64,000 bases of DNA from DASUBN01 sp036000105 (GTDB taxonomy: Bacteria > Pseudomonadota > Gammaproteobacteria > Natronospirales > REEB76). Positions 60,973 through 64,000 of this stretch are shown piece by piece. Numbering within the stretch: position 1 is the stretch's first letter; the number at the start of each line of letters is the position of its first letter. Under the pieces are notes generated by a model. It did no database searches. It had not been told where the DNA came from and saw only the letters and a program-made list of their open reading frames with translations. The DNA lies in contig DASYGE010000006.1 of assembly GCA_036000105.1 (NCBI GenBank), positions 1 through 64,000 on the forward strand, written 5' to 3'. Both the position numbers and the translations under genes were made by a program.

Positions 60973-62085
60973 GTGCGGACAATCGCCATTACGGGGGCGG
61001 GCGGATTCCTGGCCTGGCATCTTCGATGTCATCTGCATGGCCAGGGCTGGGCATCTCCTTTGCTCTTAGATCACGTTGCCTGGGGCGATGCCGAAGGACG
61101 CCGCGGCGTCCTGCAGCGTGCGGATGCAGTGGTGCATCTCGCGGGTATAAACCGGGCGAAACCCGGGGAGGTCGAGGAGGGCAACATCCGCATCGCGCAG
61201 CAGCTGGTCGATTCACTGGAACGCACAGGCCGTACTCCTGATCTGATCTATACATCCAGCACCCATGCCGAACACGACACGCCTTACGGTCGCGGCAAGC
61301 GCCGGGCGGGCGAGATCCTCGGCGAGTGGGCGGACCGGGTCGGTGCGAAGTTCACTACCTTCGTACTGCCACATGTCTTCGGCGAACAGTGCCGGCCCTT
61401 CTACAATTCCGTGGCGGCTACGTTTTGTTATCAGATCGCAAAAGGCGAGGCACCGCGCGTCGACGTAAACGGCCAACTGGAGCTGGTACACGCCCAGGAC
61501 GTCTGCGCCGCGATCGTCGAGACGCTCTTGCAGCCTGCGGGCGGCCTGCGGCGCCTCCATGGCCGTCCCGTAACAGTCGTTGAACTCCTTGAGCAGGTCC
61601 AGGCCCTGGATGCGGATTACCGCAACGACATCGTCCCGGATCTGAGAGATGACTTCACCTTGCGGCTCTTCAATACGTATCGCGGCTACCTATACCCCGA
61701 GCACTATCCGGTCGGGCTCAAATTGAATACGGACAACCGCGGCGGCCTATTCGAGGCGGTCAAGGGGTATAGCGGCGGCCAAGCATTCCTTTCCACCACC
61801 AAGCCCGGCATCACCCGCGGAGAGCATTACCACTTCAACAAAGTGGAGCGCTTCCTGGTGATCGGAGGCAGTGCGGTGATCCGGATCCGCAAGCTGTTCA
61901 GCAGGGAGGTCAGCGAATTCAGAGTATCGGGTTCCGAACCACGGTATATAGACATGCCGACCCTGCACACCCACAATATCACCAACACAGGGTCCGATAC
62001 GCTCCTGACCATGTTCTGGAGCAATGAGATCTTTGATCCGGCCCGGCCGGATACCGTTTGCGAACCCGTCAATCAGCAGGGATAA
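60973..62085 (+). CDS. fnlB: UDP-2-acetamido-2,6-dideoxy-hexulose reductase (FnlB/WbjC-type)
   Basis: This 370-residue bifunctional protein has an N-terminal SDR domain (ITGAGGFLAWHL, about residues 6-17; YTSSTHAEHDTPYGRGKRRAGE with the YxxxK). A C-terminal cupin domain follows (about 240-370; KPGITRGEHYHFNKVERFLVI, HTHNITNTG, MFWSNEIFDPARPDT). The GTG at 60973 with GGAG upstream is preferred; the open frame begins further back at 60910. It epimerises and reduces the FnlA product. Confidence 0.9.
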   Translation: MRTIAITGAGGFLAWHLRCHLHGQGWASPLLLDHVAWGDAEGRRGVLQRADAVVHLAGINRAKPGEVEEGNIRIAQQLVDSLERTGRTPDLIYTSSTHAEHDTPYGRGKRRAGEILGEWADRVGAKFTTFVLPHVFGEQCRPFYNSVAATFCYQIAKGEAPRVDVNGQLELVHAQDVCAAIVETLLQPAGGLRRLHGRPVTVVELLEQVQALDADYRNDIVPDLRDDFTLRLFNTYRGYLYPEHYPVGLKLNTDNRGGLFEAVKGYSGGQAFLSTTKPGITRGEHYHFNKVERFLVIGGSAVIRIRKLFSREVSEFRVSGSEPRYIDMPTLHTHNITNTGSDTLLTMFWSNEIFDPARPDTVCEPVNQQG

Positions 62086-62088
62086 GCG

Positions 62089-63231
62089 ATGAAGCCTCTC
62101 AAAGTGATGACCATCCTCGGTACGCGGCCGGAGATCATCCGTCTCGCCCGGGTCATGGTGACCCTGGACGCCTACACCGAGCACAAGATCGTGCACACAG
62201 GACAGAACTACGACTATGAGTTGAATGAGATTTTCTTCAAGGAATTACGGATACGTACCCCGGACATATTCCTCAACGTGGACCCGAGTAGCCTGGGAAG
62301 CGTGTTGGGCAATATCATGATCTCCATCGAGAAGGTCCTCCAGGCTGAGCGCCCGGATGCAGTGTTGATCCTCGGCGATACCAACAGCTCCATAGCGGCG
62401 ATCATGGCGAAGCGCATGAAGATCCCGGTCTATCACATGGAAGCCGGCAACCGCTGCTTCGACGCGAACGTCCCCGAGGAGATCAACCGCAGGATCGTGG
62501 ACCGCATCAGCGACTTTAACCTGGTATATACGGAACACGCACGCCGCCACCTGCTTTCCGAAGGCTTGCCACACCGGAGGATTTACCTTACGGGTTCGCC
62601 GATGCGCGAGGTGCTCGACCACTATCGCCCCGGCATAGAAGCGTCCGATGCCTTGGCCCGCTTGGGCGTCGAGCGTGGGAGATTCATCCTGGTTAGCATC
62701 CATCGCGAAGAGAACGTTGATAACCGGGAGAACCTCCTCAGCCTGCTGGACGCGCTATCAGCCCTGCACGGCCGGTTCGGCCACCCGATCGTCGTCTCCA
62801 CTCATCCGCGTACACGCAAGCGCATCGAGGCGCTGGATAGGTATAAACCTTCGTCGGCCATCCGTTTCCTCAAGCCCTTCGGGTTTCTGGATTACAACAA
62901 GCTGCAGATGGAATCCTTCTGTGTCGTATCCGACAGCGGCACGATCAGTGAGGAATCATCCATAATCGGCTTCCCGGCGGTGACGGTACGCAACGCCATG
63001 GAACGACCTGAGGCGCTGGATGTCGGGAGCATCATCCTGACGGGCTTGGAGGCGGATGCAATCGTGCGCGCGGTGGACGCCATTACACGACAATATTCCG
63101 CAGGCGCTCGGCCCCCGGTGCCCGCCGATTACACGATAACGAATGTTTCTCAGCGCGTGGTCAATCTAATCCTGGGGACAGCCAAGCTCAGCAATCTCTG
63201 GGACGGCGTAGTGTTTCACGACCCGAGCTGA
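62089..63231 (+). CDS. fnlC: UDP-N-acetyl-6-deoxyhexosamine 2-epimerase (FnlC/WbjD-type)
   Basis: This 380-residue epimerase has LGTRPEIIRLARV, HTGQNYDYELNEIFF, HMEAGNRCFDANVPEEINRR (about residues 120-139) and the UDP-binding SDSGTISEESSI. It is of the long FnlC type, not WbpI. It yields the final UDP-L-FucNAc/UDP-L-QuiNAc-type donor. It lies 3 bases after fnlB. The transferase that would use the donor starts 9 bases downstream. Confidence 0.9.
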   Translation: MKPLKVMTILGTRPEIIRLARVMVTLDAYTEHKIVHTGQNYDYELNEIFFKELRIRTPDIFLNVDPSSLGSVLGNIMISIEKVLQAERPDAVLILGDTNSSIAAIMAKRMKIPVYHMEAGNRCFDANVPEEINRRIVDRISDFNLVYTEHARRHLLSEGLPHRRIYLTGSPMREVLDHYRPGIEASDALARLGVERGRFILVSIHREENVDNRENLLSLLDALSALHGRFGHPIVVSTHPRTRKRIEALDRYKPSSAIRFLKPFGFLDYNKLQMESFCVVSDSGTISEESSIIGFPAVTVRNAMERPEALDVGSIILTGLEADAIVRAVDAITRQYSAGARPPVPADYTITNVSQRVVNLILGTAKLSNLWDGVVFHDPS

Positions 63232-63239
63232 GCATCCTG

Positions 63240-64000
63240 TTGAAGATACTGATCATACATCGCTATTTCTGGCCGGATTCCCCGCCGTATGCCCAGATGT
63301 TGCGGCACATGGCCGGTAAGTTGGCAGCGGATGGCCATGAAGTGACGGTACTCAGCACACAACCTTCCTATAACCCCGCCTATCCTCCACCGCGGCAGCC
63401 CTATCGGGAGAGCATGGATGGTTTCGATGTCAGGCGGGTGTGGTTGTTTCGTGAGAACCACCGGAACCTGCTGGCGCGGGGCCTGAACGCGGTGTTGTTC
63501 TCCCTGCGCGTGGCCTGTCAGGTCGCGATTCGTCGGTACGACGTAATCATGGCCGCGACCGCCCCCCCGGTGTTGATCGCAGGAGTCGCCGCGCGTCTGG
63601 CCTCGGTAAAGCGGGCGAGGTTCATCTATCATTGCCAGGACATCCACCCTGAGAGCGGCGTGCTTGGGGGCATGTTGACCAACCGGTTTGTGATCGGCGC
63701 CTTGCGCAAGCTGGATATCGGGACATGCGCACTGGCCTCGAGGATCGTGGTCCTGTCTGGCGATATGGCTGACACCCTCCGCGAACGGGGCTTGACAGAT
63801 ACCGCTAAGCTTCGGGTGATCAACAACTTCATGCTGGATGCAGATCTCTCCTCGCCTGGCCAGGACATGCCCATTTCGGGGGCCGAACAGCCGAAACTGT
63901 GCATCATCTTTGCTGGAAACATCGGGAGATTCCAGGGCCTGGAATCGATTATCGATGCGATGCATCTGTTGCAGGACGAGGAGCGGGTGGAATTGCTGCT
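63240..64000 (+). CDS. Family 4 glycosyltransferase, WbuB-like (partial)
   Basis: The window cuts this gene after 253 codons. A TTG start at 63240 gives KILIIHRYFWPDSPPYAQML, a standard WbuB-type start. Further features are HEVTVLSTQPSYNP, DVIMAATAPPVLIAGVAA, YHCQDIHPES (about residues 130-139) and the beginning of the second Rossmann domain, IIFAGNIGRFQGLE. WbuB transfers L-FucNAc in E. coli O-antigens, consistent with fnlABC next to it. The TTG start is 9 bases after fnlC with weak SD. Confidence 0.85.
   Translation, partial: MKILIIHRYFWPDSPPYAQMLRHMAGKLAADGHEVTVLSTQPSYNPAYPPPRQPYRESMDGFDVRRVWLFRENHRNLLARGLNAVLFSLRVACQVAIRRYDVIMAATAPPVLIAGVAARLASVKRARFIYHCQDIHPESGVLGGMLTNRFVIGALRKLDIGTCALASRIVVLSGDMADTLRERGLTDTAKLRVINNFMLDADLSSPGQDMPISGAEQPKLCIIFAGNIGRFQGLESIIDAMHLLQDEERVELL

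Noticed and set aside
1..64000. CRISPR arrays, tRNA or rRNA genes, insertion sequences
   Set aside because: No regularly spaced repeats, no tRNA-like cloverleaf with CCA-type end and no transposase were seen; the repeats found are isolated palindromes or gene fragments.

Overview
The window comes from a high-G+C gammaproteobacterial chromosome, probably of the Xanthomonadales/Nevskiales or Acidiferrobacter kind. The evidence is the uvrA-MFS-ssb gene order, the spc/alpha ribosomal operon order ending rpsM-rpsK-rpsD-rpoA-rplQ, a fused cysNC, and pseudomonad-type O-antigen genes. The genus cannot be fixed from the sequence alone. Roughly the first 22 kb is conserved core genome. The remaining 42 kb is a mosaic surface-polysaccharide (O-antigen-like) locus whose base composition visibly drops, most strongly in the dlt genes.

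Region 1 (1-15250) is the ribosomal superoperon: the tuf end, rpsJ, a terminator, then a convergent small membrane-protein gene that separates rpsJ from the rest of the S10 operon. It continues rplC-D-W-B-rpsS-rplV-rpsC-rplP-rpmC-rpsQ, rplN-X-E-rpsN-H-rplF-R-rpsE-rpmD-rplO-secY-rpmJ, and rpsM-K-D-rpoA-rplQ. A strong sigma70-type promoter and a leader hairpin sit in front of rplC. Three clusters of perfect stem-loops (536-652, 14530-14642, 15256-15308) decorate this otherwise ordinary region. S11 and L17 carry low-complexity extensions.

Region 2 (15314-21957) holds an SLC13-type transporter with RCK_C domains and uvrA on the minus strand, then an MFS exporter and ssb on the plus strand. The polysaccharide locus starts just after ssb.

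Region 3 (22222-34809) holds a WecE-type sugar aminotransferase, rfbACDB for dTDP-L-rhamnose, and a GtrB-like lipid-linked-sugar synthase. It also has a PhyH-type dioxygenase, three SAM methyltransferases, WbqC, a PglD-like acetyltransferase, a GH43-like beta-propeller protein and a GtrA-like flippase. Two diverged copies of a wecE-wbqC pair are reciprocally truncated here.

Region 4 (34813-45169) starts with a chimeric scar made of a methyltransferase 5' end, a 69-base piece of cysD and the 3' end of an SMR-type transporter. Two large polytopic membrane proteins follow, then a complete reverse-ordered D-alanylation operon dltC-D-X-B-A, including a 41-residue DltX-like protein, and a Wzz-like chain-length protein. 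The same 69 bases recur inside the intact cysD at 45356, so this block lies between direct repeats.

Region 5 (45233-64000) holds cysD-cysNC (sulfate activation) and wbpA-B-D-E plus wbpI (UDP-ManNAc3NAcA). It also holds Wzx, an AsnB-like amidotransferase, glycosyltransferases, a degenerate FkbM-like protein and Wzy. It ends with fnlA-B-C (UDP-L-FucNAc/QuiNAc type) and a WbuB-like transferase cut by the window end. Together these suggest a Wzx/Wzy-dependent glycan containing rhamnose or a 4-amino-6-deoxy sugar, a diacetamido-uronic acid (possibly amidated) and an N-acetyl-6-deoxyhexosamine, with possible D-alanyl decoration.
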